Shown one piece after another: positions 10,311-21,954 of a stretch of 64,000 nt of DNA. The DNA comes from Sacculina carcini (lineage: Eukaryota; Arthropoda; Thecostraca; Sacculinidae), in NCBI GenBank assembly GCA_916048095.2, contig OU696593.1, forward strand, positions 4,930,330-4,994,329, given 5' to 3'. Position 1 is the first letter of the stretch. Each line of letters opens with the position of its first letter. The notes beneath the pieces are model-generated. The model saw only the letters and a program-made list of their open reading frames with translations, was not told the origin of the DNA and ran no database searches. The position numbers were made by a program, and so were the translations under genes.

Positions 10311-11170
10311 TGGCATTTTTGCAGTTGACACATAGGTGGATGGATGGAGAGAGTGAGCACATGTGTCCATTGCAGTAGGCGCCTAATCAACATGGTCAGT
10401 GACAGTGACAGTCCATGCCACAGTGACAGCAGTCTAGATTCTGGATTTTCTCGCTATCTTTCTCTGGTTGGCTAGGTCCCATTAGCAATGTGCCAATGCA
10501 GACAGCAAAGTGTAGCGGTGTCTGTTGACATTCTCGTCCTCTCCGAATACCTCAGTGGTACTGAAGCCCACAAGTTCCATACATGCATTCATCGAACCCT
10601 TCGTGTTTGAAGTTTTCTACGAAAAATCGCAAATCACGTACGATCAAGACAGTCACACAAGTAGGCTACTACTGAGTGGACCGAGTAGCTTGCAGCACAT
10701 ATATCAAGGCCAAGCGATGTGGCGTGATTAGCTGCAGCCAATGATGACCAATCAGAGCTTCACGTCACGAATCATACGCGAGTGGGCGAACCAAACCGTC
10801 GAATCCCTGAAACTGGATCTCCGAGCCCCTGGGGCTCGATCGAACCCAGGTCAAGAACGACTGGCCTAACTCGAGTCCTGATTGCGGCGCTTATCATCTT
10901 ATCATCTTATCATCTTATCATCTTATCAGAGCTGCAGAAAATACGAAATACTGTTGCAATTACACTGGTTGGTCGATGGTATTGAATAAGAATGACACGA
11001 AAAGTGGTGTTTTTGGATTCCAGATTCAGATTGTTAGAACCAACCATCACTCGTAAATGATCCAATGCTTCACAATCGCTCTTCACATTGGATGCGTGAT
11101 GCGTACCAGTTGATTTGTACGAGCAGCATGCGTGTACGATTGAAATATTCCTAGTTTATTGAACCTGCAA
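10311..11170. other. No gene; short TCATCTTA repeat
   Basis: Contains a small perfect repeat of CATCTTAT at about 10888-10926. The rest is non-coding with no repeat copy recognised. Confidence 0.5.
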
Positions 11171-11511
11171 CAGAGGTGTAGATTTGTGTCGAGGCTCGTG
11201 GGATGACATCCAGCATGTATTAGTGTTCAAAGTTGACTAAGTTGGCCAATTGCATGGGACCTTCAACTATTTTCGTTCTATTCAATTACAACACACATAC
11301 CTCAATGAAAAGTATATTGCTTAAAGTATAATTTTTCCATATTTATAATTTTTTACATTTTTCGTTTATTGTTATTTTTGTTTGTTATGTTGATTTAATG
11401 ATAATATGCCCAATAAACTGAACTCAGCAGAATTCCCGGGAGGTATAATAGCATATTCATACCCCCAGCCAATTTGTCGGGGTTATATATACCCCATATC
11501 CCCAGCATCCC
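11171..11511 (+). mobile_element. hAT-E repeat, copy 2
   Basis: Starts CAGAGGTGTAGATTTG and follows the copy at 8175-8508 almost to its end (GGGGTTATATATACCCCATATCCCCAGCAT), losing only the last terminus. The middle has accumulated extra T-rich sequence. Confidence 0.6.
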
Positions 11512-12130
11512 ATGACTTGCAGCATTAGTTTTCTTTGATCAAGATTGCCGATTTTCTTTGATGTCGAAGACTGTGCTAGATGCTAGGAGGCAAACGATTT
11601 CTACTCTAAGAATAACAACTAGGGTATTTCCTCCTTCAAACAAAATTGGTTTGCTTTGAAATGTTGGATTTTTCTCTTTGACCTGTTCTTCACCTTCAGT
11701 CCATCTGTTTCTTCCAGTGGTTGCTTATCAGAAGTTACTAACAGTTCCTCATTCTGCCAGCAACGAAAAACAACGCTTTCTGCATTCTGTCGCTCGCTTA
11801 CAAAAGCGTTTCAATGCTTCAATTTTGATTATCATTTTGGCATATCGATTTTGGCCTTTTACCTCATATAGAATCCAACACATGTCTCATTTCTAATTCA
11901 CAATGAACAGAATTTGAGCTCAAGCGTCGCGTGCCACCAAATAATACGTGGATATATTCATGCATGCCACTCTTGCAGAAATGCAATTGAAATTGCAGGC
12001 TTAAAAGCTGTATCGAAAAAGGTGTGCCTCATGGGGGGTCCTCAAGCGGCAAGTATGCAGCAATCTACTCACCTCGTGGCCTTTCTATGCATTTGTATGC
12101 ATTTAGACGTTATGCAGTTGCATATATAAT
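11512..12130. other. No feature seen
   Basis: Non-coding sequence with short open frames; nothing recognised. Confidence 0.5.
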
Positions 12131-12133
12131 GGC

Positions 12134-12890
<757 letters not shown>

Positions 12891-12974
12891 AGATAACACA
12901 CACACCAGTGCGTAAAACACCTGGAGAGAGAAAAGGTTTTTTCAAAATTATGAATAAATAAATACGGATTTAGA

Positions 12975-14203
12975 CAAAATACGGTTTTAGACAATCAAGA
13001 TCATGTGTGTCGAGTCTTTTATTCTTTTACAACAAAATTATTGATGAGGTACAGGAGAGGGACAAGTGGGTGGACTGCATATACTTGGACTTGTGCAAAG
13101 CTTTCGACAAGGTCCCATTCAGGAGGCTTCTGTGGAAACTGCAGTATTGTGGAGGAATACAAGGACCACTATTGAAATGGATGGAACATTACTTGACCGA
13201 TAGAAAAATGAGTACAACTGTGAGGGGAGCGGCTTCTTCGTGGAAGCGGGTGAAAAGTGGGGTGCCACAAGGCTCTGTGCTCGGACCAATATTGTTTCGG
13301 ATATATATAAATGATATAACGAACGATCTGGACAGCACCGTTCACCTTTTTGCCGACGATGCCAAATTGATGAGAGTCATAACGACTACGAGAGACTGTG
13401 AACAATTGCAATGTGACATCGACAAGATTCAAGAATGGTGTCAAAAATGGTTAATGAGCCTCAACGAAACAAAGTGTCATGTCATGAAATTTGGCAAAAG
13501 CGGGAAGAGACCATCTGTGGACTATGCACTGGGATGCGTCACGCTGCGAGAGGTGGACAAGGAGCGAGATCTTGGTGTGATTATCCAGAATGATCTGTCA
13601 CCGCAGGCGCACATTGATGACCTTTTCGCTAAGTCGTATGCACTTATTTCAAAAACGAGAGGAGTATTCAACTACATGGATGAGAATATGTTCAAAAAAA
13701 TCATGATAGCTCTAATTAGGCCAAAGATCGAATACGCAGCTGTAGTTTGGTCTCCACACGAAGTGAAACATATAAAGAAAATAGAAAAGATTCAAAGACT
13801 AGCCACAAAATTGTTACCAAACTTGAAAAACATGTCTTACGAGGACAGATTGAGGAAAATTGAATTACCCAGGCTTGATGAGAGGAGAGAAAGAGGTGAT
13901 TTAATATACATATATAGATGCATAAATGACACGGTCAACACAGACGACATCGGATTAGTTTTTTAAGGAAATGTGCGTAGAGGACACTAAAAAAAACTGA
14001 GGAAAACACGTTGTCGAAAAGATGTAAAAAGTATAGTTTCCCGTTTAGGAGCGTAGATCAGTGGAACCAATTAGACAGCAAAATAGTTGAAGCTAAAAAA
14101 TTAAGTTCCTTCAAAAATATGTTAGATAAATTATAGAAAAGAGACGGGACAGCACGAGCTTAGCTCATATCCTGTAGAACAACTATGTGAGTACAACTAT
14201 GTG

Positions 14204-14210
<7 letters not shown>
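12975..14210 (+). mobile_element. LINE A: 5'-truncated CR1/Jockey-group retrotransposon
   Basis: Holds the C-terminal half of a reverse-transcriptase ORF2, a short 3' region with the GGGACAGCACGAGCTTAGC segment, and a (CA)n tract at 14205-14237 abutting its 3' end. The start at about 12975 lies inside the reverse-transcriptase domain, as expected of target-primed insertions that stop early. No clear target duplication. It sits just after the CA-rich array at 12.1-12.9 kb. Confidence 0.85.
12980..14136 (+). pseudogene. Reverse transcriptase of LINE A (CR1-like ORF2, partial)
   Basis: Encodes the reverse-transcriptase polymerase of a non-LTR retrotransposon, which copies element RNA directly into nicked target DNA. 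Reading begins upstream of any Met with YGFRQSRSCVSS, the conserved GFR-RSC block. Then come YLDLCKAFDKV (first catalytic Asp), GVPQGSVLGP and LFADDAKL (catalytic FADD), and the C-terminal thumb with IEYAAVVWSP and RLATKLLP. The main frame closes with TAA at 13964-13966. The expected C-terminus (SFPFRSVDQWNQLDSK to SSFKNMLDKL) continues in another frame to a stop at 14134-14136, so there is one frameshift near 13,965-14,010. The endonuclease domain and the N-terminal part are absent. No host function. Confidence 0.88.
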
Positions 14211-14238
<28 letters not shown>

Positions 14239-14641
14239 TCTATTTGAGATGCAAACACACATACATGTCCACACGCACACAAATACACATCAAACTAAAG
14301 CATATGCATATATAGACTCCAATACTATGAGTATAAACACACATACATGAAATTTATGACTGTGTTAATAAGCAAGTCGAATAATGAAACATGAAAACAA
14401 ATAAATATGAAAAATATAACAAGTTCACCATGACTTTTGAAGTATGAAAATTGGAAAGTTATACCACACGTGAAATTCAGTCGTACACGCGATATTTGAA
14501 CTCCTCGACTGAAAACCATTTTTGGAAGTAATATAATTTCAAAAACACGCTCCTGGCTGAGTTTTTGGCAACTATGCGCTTGCTAGCGTGTGAAAACATT
14601 GTTGGTTTTCATTCTGCCGCGTCTGCGTGCTGCATATTGCA
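14211..14641. other. No feature seen
   Basis: AT-rich sequence after the CA tract; no gene or repeat copy recognised. Confidence 0.5.
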
Positions 14642-14848
14642 CGCTGGTGGATCCAGAGGGGGGCTCAGGGGACTGAAGCCCCCCCCCCAAAAAAAAAGCC
14701 TATCAACTCCTCATAACCGATATGTTCACAAGAGTCCAAAAAATACCTTTCTTTAGAATATGCTAATATAAGCATTAGCGCAAAGACGTTACATAATGAC
14801 GCACACACAATTAAGCCCCCCCCAAATGGCACTCTGTATCCGCCACTG
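14642..14848 (-). mobile_element. hAT-F MITE with perfect 8-bp TSD
   Basis: Ends CGCTGGTGGATCCAGAG and GTATCCGCCACTG. The flanking duplication atattgca is exact (14634-14641 and 14849-14856). The interior shows the family blocks ATCAACTCCTCATAACC and ATATAAGCATTA. This copy best fixes the family's ends and places it with the hAT-like 8-bp group. Confidence 0.88.
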
Positions 14849-14899
14849 ATATTGCATATTACATACATCGTATTGTATATTGCTTACTCGAAACTGTTC

Positions 14900-15050
14900 T
14901 CTTGATAAATAATAATGCACAAGATGAAAGGGAAAGAGCGCCAACGTTAGAAATGACATGACTGCAATCTCCATGCATGTTGAGCATCAATAGACAGAGA
15001 CAGAGAGAAGAGAAATAACATTAGAAAGGAAAAACACAAACTGTGTATAA
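14900..15050 (-). repeat. LINE/SINE 3'-end-like repeat
   Basis: Shares GACTGCAATCT-CATGCAT-TTGA-CATCAA-AGACAGA and GAGAAATAACATTAGAAA with 44690-44790. On the minus strand the left edge reads GGCGCTCTTTCCC followed by a TTA-rich tail, the form of LINE tails seen elsewhere in this window. Confidence 0.45.
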
Positions 15051-15189
15051 ATGAAATCAGGTGAAACGGAATCTGAACTCATGTTTATTTGGGGGGTTAA
15101 TCTGTTTATCTCGAAGGGGCCTAACGATTCATAGATAACGATTCATAGGGGCCTAACGATTCATAGAACTGGACAGATTTTTTTGGCAG

Positions 15190-15680
15190 ACGTTAGTATA
15201 ATGACATGTGTCGTGTCAGTGATGTCGTGTCAGTGGTGTCGTGTCAGTGATGTCGTGTCAGTGATGTCGTGTCAGTGATGTCGTATCAGTGGTGTCGTGT
15301 CAGTGATGTCGTGTTAGTAATGTCGTGTCTATGATGTCGTGTCAGTGATGTCGTGTCAGTGGTGTCGTGTCAGTGATGTCGTGTCAGTGGTGTCGTGTCA
15401 GTGATGTCGTGTCAGTGATTTCGTGTCTATGATGTCGTGTCAGTGGTGTCATGTCAGTGATGTCGTGTCAGTGGTGTCGTGTCAGTGATGTCGTGTTAGT
15501 AATGTCGTGTCTATGATGTCGTGTCGGTGATGTCGTGTCAGTGATGTCGTGTCAGTGATGTCGTGTCAGTGATGTCGTGTCAGTGGTGCCGTGTCAGTGA
15601 TGTCGTGTCAGTGATGTCGTGGCAGTGATGTCGTCGTATCAGTGGTGGTGTCGTGTCAGTGGTGTCGTGTCAGTGATGGT
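15190..15680. repeat. 14-bp minisatellite with 182-bp higher-order period
   Basis: About 34 copies of AGTGATGTCGTGTC, alternating with AGTGGTGTCGTGTC. The rare variant pair GTGTTAGTAATGTC plus GTGTCTATGATGTC occurs at 15311 and again at 15493, exactly 182 bp (13 units) apart, showing a segmental duplication inside the array. Confidence 0.92.
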
Positions 15681-16380
15681 GCGCGGAATGTCCCGGTCCA
15701 CGCAAGCAGACTGACAATTTATAGCGCCTACTCGGCGAGTCTTGTTGGACAACTTCAACGACAGTAGTAAGCACAATCGCCACTTGATCGATTTTACGAG
15801 CGCAGAGCTGCGGAAACACTTGCCCGAACCGCTCAATTCATGAGCTCACTTACTTAAGCGTGTATGTACGTGTGTGTGTGTGTGTGAGGCGATCTGAGAT
15901 GAGCAATAAAGCTGTTGGCATTATTACTGGTCTCGTCCGAGTCGCTGTGTCTACAGGCAACAGCCCACGGTCGAGCCAAACGTGGGGGCTACTTGGGGGG
16001 GCATGTTCCCCTCCCCTTTTCTCCAAGCTACCAAGCACAGCAGTCACTAACAAGAGCTTAAAAAAAGAAACATTCATAAATCTATTTCTAAAACTAAAAA
16101 TATAAATGCAAAAATAATGTAATTTTTTATGCTTTTGGAATCTTTCCATATCCTCAAACGTATTTTCTTCAACGTATTTTCACGTACGTCCTGATTATAA
16201 CAGATTTTTGTAACTGCTGTACATTGTTCATATATTACGCGCAGACAGTTTAGTCCCTTCCCGTCCAACCCCCCCCCCCCCCCCCGAGCTAGGCTTCTGG
16301 ACACGCCCCTGATGCGGCCCCATAGAACATTGTCTTTTCAATTGCATGTGCGGAAAATATCGCTAGCCAATTGGCACATC
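15681..16380. other. Non-coding; one hAT-like terminus
   Basis: No gene recognised. At 16294-16311 the sequence CTTCTGGACACGCCCCTG is the reverse complement of a hAT-like end (CAGGGGCGTGTCCAGAA type), preceded by a C-run at 16269-16285. The opposite end was not located with confidence; a G-rich segment near 15980-16000 is a possibility. Confidence 0.35.
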
Positions 16381-16437
16381 GGGTGTTTGTGAGTGTGTGC
16401 GTGTGTGTGTTTGTAAGTAAGAGTGTTTGTGTGTGTA

Positions 16438-16498
<61 letters not shown>

Positions 16499-16564
16499 GT
16501 GTATGTCAGCTTCGCCAAGAATGGACAATTCTCTTGGCATTTCGTCTGACGTTTATTGCTACAT

Positions 16565-16595
<31 letters not shown>

Positions 16596-16789
16596 TACAC
16601 ACACATACACATACACGGTCGTACACTTGTGCACATGTGTACGCTGATAGTTACACAAATTAATGGGACCTACCCATGATGTGTCGACATTTGCAAATCT
16701 TCGTAGATGTAATTGCTGTCTCCCTCTCTCTTTATCTCCGCTTCTCTCTCTCTCCCTCTTTCTTCCGATTCACCACCACCATCTTCTAA

Positions 16790-16832
<43 letters not shown>

Positions 16833-16980
16833 CTTCGATGGCGGTTATTGCAGAGCGTATGCGTACGCAGATAAGACATCAAGACCGCCGCGCTACCGCC
16901 GAAACACAAGTGCCACACTTGTAAAACGGACACACACACACACACACACACACTCACACACACGCACACACATACATGCA
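16380..16980. repeat. Cluster of (TG)n and (CA)n tracts
   Basis: TG tracts at about 16385-16505 and 16790-16831, and CA tracts at 16563-16617 and 16930-16978, with a CTCTCTCT-rich stretch near 16720-16765. TG and CA orientation alternates within 600 bp. Confidence 0.9.
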
Positions 16981-17039
16981 GATGAGCGTAGACAGACCAG
17001 AGAGTAGCGGCCATCCGTGTCCAATAACAATTTGCATTT

Positions 17040-17310
17040 TATTTCAACAGAGTCGCGAGCTATTCAGCGATTGACGACAATGAACTGTTGGTGTGTTGGG
17101 CCTCAGGACGCCATAGCCGCGAATCGGTGTGTTTATTGGCGTGTGTGGACCAAACGACTTGAGATGCCAATTTGATTGGAGCTTCGGTAACAAGGTGGTT
17201 TTGTTGTCTTTCAGTAGGCAGGCTGCGAGATCGCAAATTCTCCGCCTACTGTAGATGCCGGCTATCAAGACGATATTTTAATCCAAAATTCTACTCAATA
17301 TTTTCCGTGC
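17040..17310. other. No gene recognised
   Basis: A polypyrimidine-like TTTTATTTCAACAG at 17037-17050 precedes a 36-codon plus-strand open frame, resembling a splice acceptor and exon, but no homology is recognised and no partner exon is visible. Confidence 0.2.
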
Positions 17311-17313
17311 TGG

Positions 17314-17420
17314 TCTTAAAACTAGAAGGACCGGAATATTGAAATACCTAGAAAGTCCGGAACTGTCAATTGACGACTGTCAATTAAGACCTCTATTTTC
17401 TTAGCGATGTTTTCCTAAAA
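17314..17420 (+). mobile_element. piggyBac-like left end, copy 1
   Basis: TTAA followed by AACTAGAAGGACCGGAATATTG. CTAGAAGG directly after TTAA is typical of piggyBac-type termini. No reverse-complement end was found, so this may be a solo or decayed end. Confidence 0.35.
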
Positions 17421-17675
17421 TGAGTCGTGATATACGTTTTCTAGTGGTTTAGGCAACGCTGAATCCAATGGTGATAAAAAATAAAATCGAAGGAGATTTA
17501 AGAGTCGTAAATTTTATTTGAAAATACCAACTTTTTTGAGAAATAACGAATTTTGCAAGTTTGTACTGTTAATCTATTAAATACACCGTTTATGCCAATT
17601 TAACAACCACTATTTGGAAACTCCTTTTGAGCTCTACCTAATGATACAATTTAAGTAATGATCTTGAGTAATATT

Positions 17676-17790
17676 TAACACTAGAAGGACCGACGTTTGA
17701 ACTATGTAGAATGAACGGAGCCATCAATCGACTGTCAAATTTAGAACTGCTTTAATGGCATTTTTTGACAAGTAGCTTAGTTGCAAGTTG
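17676..17790 (+). mobile_element. piggyBac-like left end, copy 2
   Basis: TTAACACTAGAAGGACCGACG, then TTGAAC and GACTGTCAA segments that also occur in copy 1 at similar spacing and in the same orientation. The pair could instead be the two ends of a directly repeated unit about 360 bp long. Confidence 0.35.
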
Positions 17791-18395
17791 CCAGTTGTTA
17801 TGCAAGCTAGACAAGTTTCAAGGGGGGCTTAATGGACACAGCTATTCAGGGTACAAAATTCAGTCTTCCAAAGTTTTATTCATACAAAAGAACAAGCTTC
17901 ATTTTATTATGAATTATATTAACGTTAATAAAGTACAAATATTTGCAATTATTCTATGAAAATCGTAAATTAACCCGTGAATGATAGTAAAGGACGGATT
18001 TTGTCAACATATTGCATATGTGGAACAAACAGAACATTTGAAAAATACTACCATATAAAAGTTCGGAGAAAAGTATGCCAGTGGTAGATATGACCAAACA
18101 TCACAAAAAACACTACATCCAACTTATTTTTGGGCTCAATTTTAGATTTTATATTCTTCTATTGTAATTTCACTTTGAAATTGGGGAGGTCTCTTATAAG
18201 TTTTTCAGCCAAAGAATACGGGAGTAAGTTTTTCAGCCACATAATATAATGGTATCTAATGACATATTTAATAAGAGCATATATAAAATTCATAATTCAT
18301 ATACAATTCAAAATTCATATACATCTGTTTTCAGCTATTATTAAATTATTTCCATATTAAATAATGTGACTTGAATATATTAATCATTTCTATTA
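17791..18395. other. No feature seen; AT-rich
   Basis: Strongly AT-rich, non-coding. Confidence 0.5.
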
Positions 18396-18475
18396 TTAAT
18401 CGCAGGCAAATCCATCATTAGCATGGGAAGAGTGCAAGCAATTTTACCATCATGCGAGGTGGCTCCCATATAGCA
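18396..18475 (-). mobile_element. LINE C-type 3' tail fragment
   Basis: Reads, on the plus strand, ATTATTAATCGCAGGCAAATCC then AGCATGGGAAGAGTGCAAGC, matching the 3' end of LINE C at 56904-56970. It is a heavily 5'-truncated minus-strand copy, less than 90 bp. Confidence 0.6.
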
Positions 18476-18479
18476 GCCA

Positions 18480-18856
18480 AGCGGCCAAATGGCACACCAC
18501 ACAAACACACACAAACACACACAAACACCATCTAGTAAATAACCCCGTAGTCATTTTGACACATAGACACACATAATCGCCCCATCGAGGGAGCAATTTC
18601 GCATTGAATTAGCGGTGAACTTTCACTGATTGTTTTCTGACAGATATACATACAGAACGTGTGTGTGTGTGTCCGTGTGTCCGTGTGTCCGTGTGTCCGT
18701 GTGTCTGTGCTGACGCTGAATAAACACACGCCCTCGCAAACATTGCATGCAATTTTGCAATAAACACACGTAAAACGCATACAAACACGCACACCGCTGT
18801 ACATATCTGTACTATGTAACCATTACGTATGTGTGTGTGTATGCGTGTGTGTGTAT

Positions 18857-18889
<33 letters not shown>

Positions 18890-19033
18890 ACCTTGATGAG
18901 CTTGCAAGCGTTGTATCTTATAGCGCGTGAGATGTGCGGATTAGCACAGAACTGGAAGCTACACTACAGGAGGCCAGTACTCAGACGATTGTCAAATAAT
19001 TTTGGTCAAGTGATGCGTTGTGACAACTGGGCA

Positions 19034-19110
<77 letters not shown>

Positions 19111-19255
19111 ACACAGACACACACACATACACACAGACACGGACACATACACACAGACACGGACACAGACACAGACACAGACACAGACACAGACACAGAC
19201 ACAGACACACACACACACATACACGCAGACATAGGAACAGACACACACACACACA
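18480..19255. repeat. CA/TG arrays with CAGACA higher-order variants
   Basis: CAAACA repeats at 18499-18530, a TGTGTCCG repeat (8 bp) at 18661-18705, TG at 18830-18888, and a long CA tract at 19036-19103 that grades into ACACAGAC and GGACACAGAC repeats up to 19255. Apparent ORFs here are repeat translations. Confidence 0.9.
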
Positions 19256-19322
19256 CATTACATTACATTAGGTAGATATTTATATAGCTCCCTACACCTA
19301 GAGGGTCTCTAGGGCGCTGAAA
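19253..19322 (-). mobile_element. LINE/SINE 3' tail with (TAATG)n
   Basis: On the minus strand: TTTTCAGCGCCCTAGAGACC, CTCTAGGTGTAGGGAGC, TATATAAAT, then (TAATG)n. The stem around GAGACCCTC and the AGCGC-TATATAAAT end match the 3' terminus of LINE B at 41176-41240. A tiny 5'-truncated copy embedded in CA repeats. Confidence 0.65.
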
Positions 19323-19615
19323 ACACACACAAACACACACACACACACACACACACATACACACAGACATAGGAACAGACACACACACACAGACACACAG
19401 ACACGGACACAGACACAGACACAGACACAGACACACACACAGACACACACGCATACACGCAGACATAGGAACAGACACACACACACACAGACACACAGAC
19501 ACGGACACAGACACAGACACAGACACAGACACACACAGACACACACACACACACATACACGCAGACATAGGAACAGACACACACACACACACACATACAT
19601 ACACACACACACACA
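19323..19615. repeat. Compound CA / CAGACA satellite
   Basis: Repeats of a larger unit containing CAGACATAGGAACAGACAC, which occurs at 19224, 19362, 19459 and 19561 (spacings 138, 97 and 102 bp), separated by CA and GGACACAGACACAG blocks. The outermost pair spans the LINE tail at 19253-19322, so that insertion happened within or before the amplification. Confidence 0.85.
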
Positions 19616-19734
19616 AAGCTTGTATTCTTCCAATAATTTGTTGCGGTAAAGCACAAAATGGTTGGATCAAAATTAGTTAATAAGTTAATTGGTGAGCCGG
19701 TTGCGCCAAACTCGAAATGTTCTGGTCTGTTTTC

Positions 19735-19830
19735 AGCAACATGGTCTGCAACATGGGCTGCAACATGGGCCCGCAACATGAGCTGCAACATGAGCTGCAA
19801 CCTGGTCTGCAACATGAGCGCCAATATGCA
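19735..19830. repeat. 12-bp CTGCAACATGGG minisatellite
   Basis: Seven or eight imperfect copies of CTGCAACATGGG or CTGCAACATGAG. Reading frames through it (CNMSCNM or HVAAHVA) are repeat-derived. Confidence 0.85.
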
Positions 19831-20142
19831 CCAGCCATTCTGACACAAATGCTCCGGTTTTCTGAGAAGTTGGATTCAATATTTGACCAGCATTGGGGAG
19901 ATATTCCATTAGGACATCAGTGAAGAGATGGAGACCGGATATTAGGGTGGCTGAGACGTTGTCATGATGGCCGACTTCTGGAGGAATTTTAAGAGGAATT
20001 TGAAACCCCGCGCTGTCGCTGAACATTGCAGGAGTTTGATGTGACGAAAGTCTAAGCCGTGCAAAATTGAACAATTGTAACAGCAATGTGTTATTAATGT
20101 GATCTCAGGAGGCTGATGGAGCTAAAAAACTGTAATAATGTT
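19831..20142. other. No gene recognised
   Basis: The minus strand is open for about 85 codons beyond the minisatellite, with no recognised domain. Confidence 0.35.
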
Positions 20143-20390
20143 CAGTGGCGGCTCCAGAGTACAATTTTGGGAGGGGCTTAATTAATTCTGGGTGGGCTGA
20201 ATTTTTGGGGACGATCAGTCATGCACATACATCATTGTGCAAAATATTTGCCATATAATGCTTATATCAGCAAATTATTATTTTTTTCATTGACCTCTCT
20301 TAGTGAATCTCTTGGTTATGAGGAGTTGATGGAAACATTTAGGAGGGGAGGGGCTTCAGCCCCTTGAACCCCTCTCTGGATCCGCCAGTG
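20143..20390 (+). mobile_element. hAT-F MITE, near full length
   Basis: CAGTGGCGGCTCCAGAG to CTCTGGATCCGCCAGTG, 248 bp, with GATCAGTCATG, ATAATGCTTATATCAGCAA and TTGGTTATGAGGAGTTGATG as in the copy at 32992. Flanks match at 5 of 8 positions. Confidence 0.8.
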
Positions 20391-21620
20391 TTCAAGTTCA
20401 TCTCAAGGTGTAATTTCAAAAATAAACTTAGCGAAGACAAATTTGACTTAATGGAGAAAAACTGATGTCATCTCCTGAATCAGCAGAATAAAAATACCCT
20501 AAATCATCTTCAGAACTCCAGACAACGTCTAAAAAGTAAGCAAATGATATGCAAATATTATCTTTGATTGAATTTAGCTATCGTAGATTGAAATCTCCTG
20601 ATACTACCGGCTTGTAAGACTGATTCCTATTAAACCCGCAGAATATGTTGCGGTCGAAAATTCGACTTGGCTGCAATTCAAAAGATGTTCATGTTCAGAC
20701 ATATTTCAAACCAGTTTTCAAGCGTCGGAAGGATTAGGGCGTTGCATGCTAAATTATACACACACGCACACACACACACACACACACATGTGGATAATTG
20801 GCAAATATTGACACTCTTGCATTATTAATTATGTTACCTGGAGAAAATAAGAGAGGAAATACTTTTGCAATAATATATTGAGTGACGTAAGATGTTACAT
20901 TTTTGGATGCGTCATCAGTGGTTTCGTTTGCCACAGCTTTGCGTCATCCATTTCATTGGCTGCGTGACATTTTTTAAGCACGAACGTTGTTGAGAAGTTG
21001 TTGATAAAATGATTGACACTACGACACTCACTCACTTTGTCTACTTGAAATTGATTAGATGAACAGGCAAAACACTAAGTTTTTCCAATTATGAATTTAA
21101 TTGGTGAAAAAGACTATTTTTTTAAATCATGAAAATAAATTGCTCAATGTTCCTTGTTACCATAAAGAGTGACAATTGATTTGATACAGTAATTGGAGAC
21201 TATATCGGAAGCAATCACAACACTTACCACACCAATTTTAAACCAATTTCACTTGTGTGGTTGACAATACCTTTGTGGGTTTTTACGTTTGTTGATTATA
21301 TATAGTTGATATCGGGTAATTCACCACAGGGCTCGAATAATCTTAGCTATTCTCAAATAGCTACATGTAGGTGTGTTTGTCACAATGATGTTCAAGTACT
21401 GAGCGACTTCGTAGGATGATACAATCCTGTTGCAACTCTGGAATTTTCTCGTCAACTACTGGACTTTCCATTTGGGTAAATCTTTGAAATTCGAGCTTTC
21501 AATTCGATGGCATGTTTGGTTTATGAGCGTAGATTATTGTTGAAAACTTATATCGCGTCGCTTGTTTTCATTATTTCCGCTATAACCACATTATATTTGT
21601 ATAAATAACACGTGCAAACT
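20391..21620. other. No gene; one CA tract
   Basis: Only a CA tract at 20757-20788 stands out. Otherwise AT-rich non-coding. Confidence 0.5.
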
Positions 21621-21628
21621 ATTTAGAG

Positions 21629-21890
21629 CAGTGGTTCTTATCCTATGGGGAATTCCCCACTGGTAGGAAATGGAAGAGTTGCCAAGTAGGAATTTAAAGG
21701 TCGGACAGAACAGGACAAATGTGTGTTTTCATCAATTAAATTCGTTTATTTCTGCTTCTAATGACTTCTTGTCATTTACTTTGATGTAACAACTGAATTT
21801 ATTGAATTTATCAGCGCTGTTGTCGTGGAAAATGAAGAGATAGCTCATCAAGAAGTGGGGAATCAGTGAGAAAAAGGTTAAGAACCACCG
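21629..21890 (+). mobile_element. hAT-A MITE, reference copy with perfect TSD
   Basis: CAGTGGTTCTTATCC at the left and AGGTTAAGAACCACCG at the right, 262 bp, flanked by the exact 8-bp duplication atttagag (21621-21628 and 21891-21898). Internal landmarks of the family are GGGGAATTCCCCACTGG, GGTCGGACAGAACAGGAC, TTTATCAGCGCTGTTGT and GGGGAATCAGTGAGAAAAAGG. At least six other copies lie in the window. Confidence 0.93.
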
Positions 21891-21954
21891 ATTTAGAGCT
21901 TGACATTGCTATAACAATGCGAAACACTTCAAACGATATAAAATAAACAAACGA

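Noticed and set aside
18496-18532. Telomere-like or regulatory repeat
   Set aside because: It is simple CAAACACACA microsatellite sequence.
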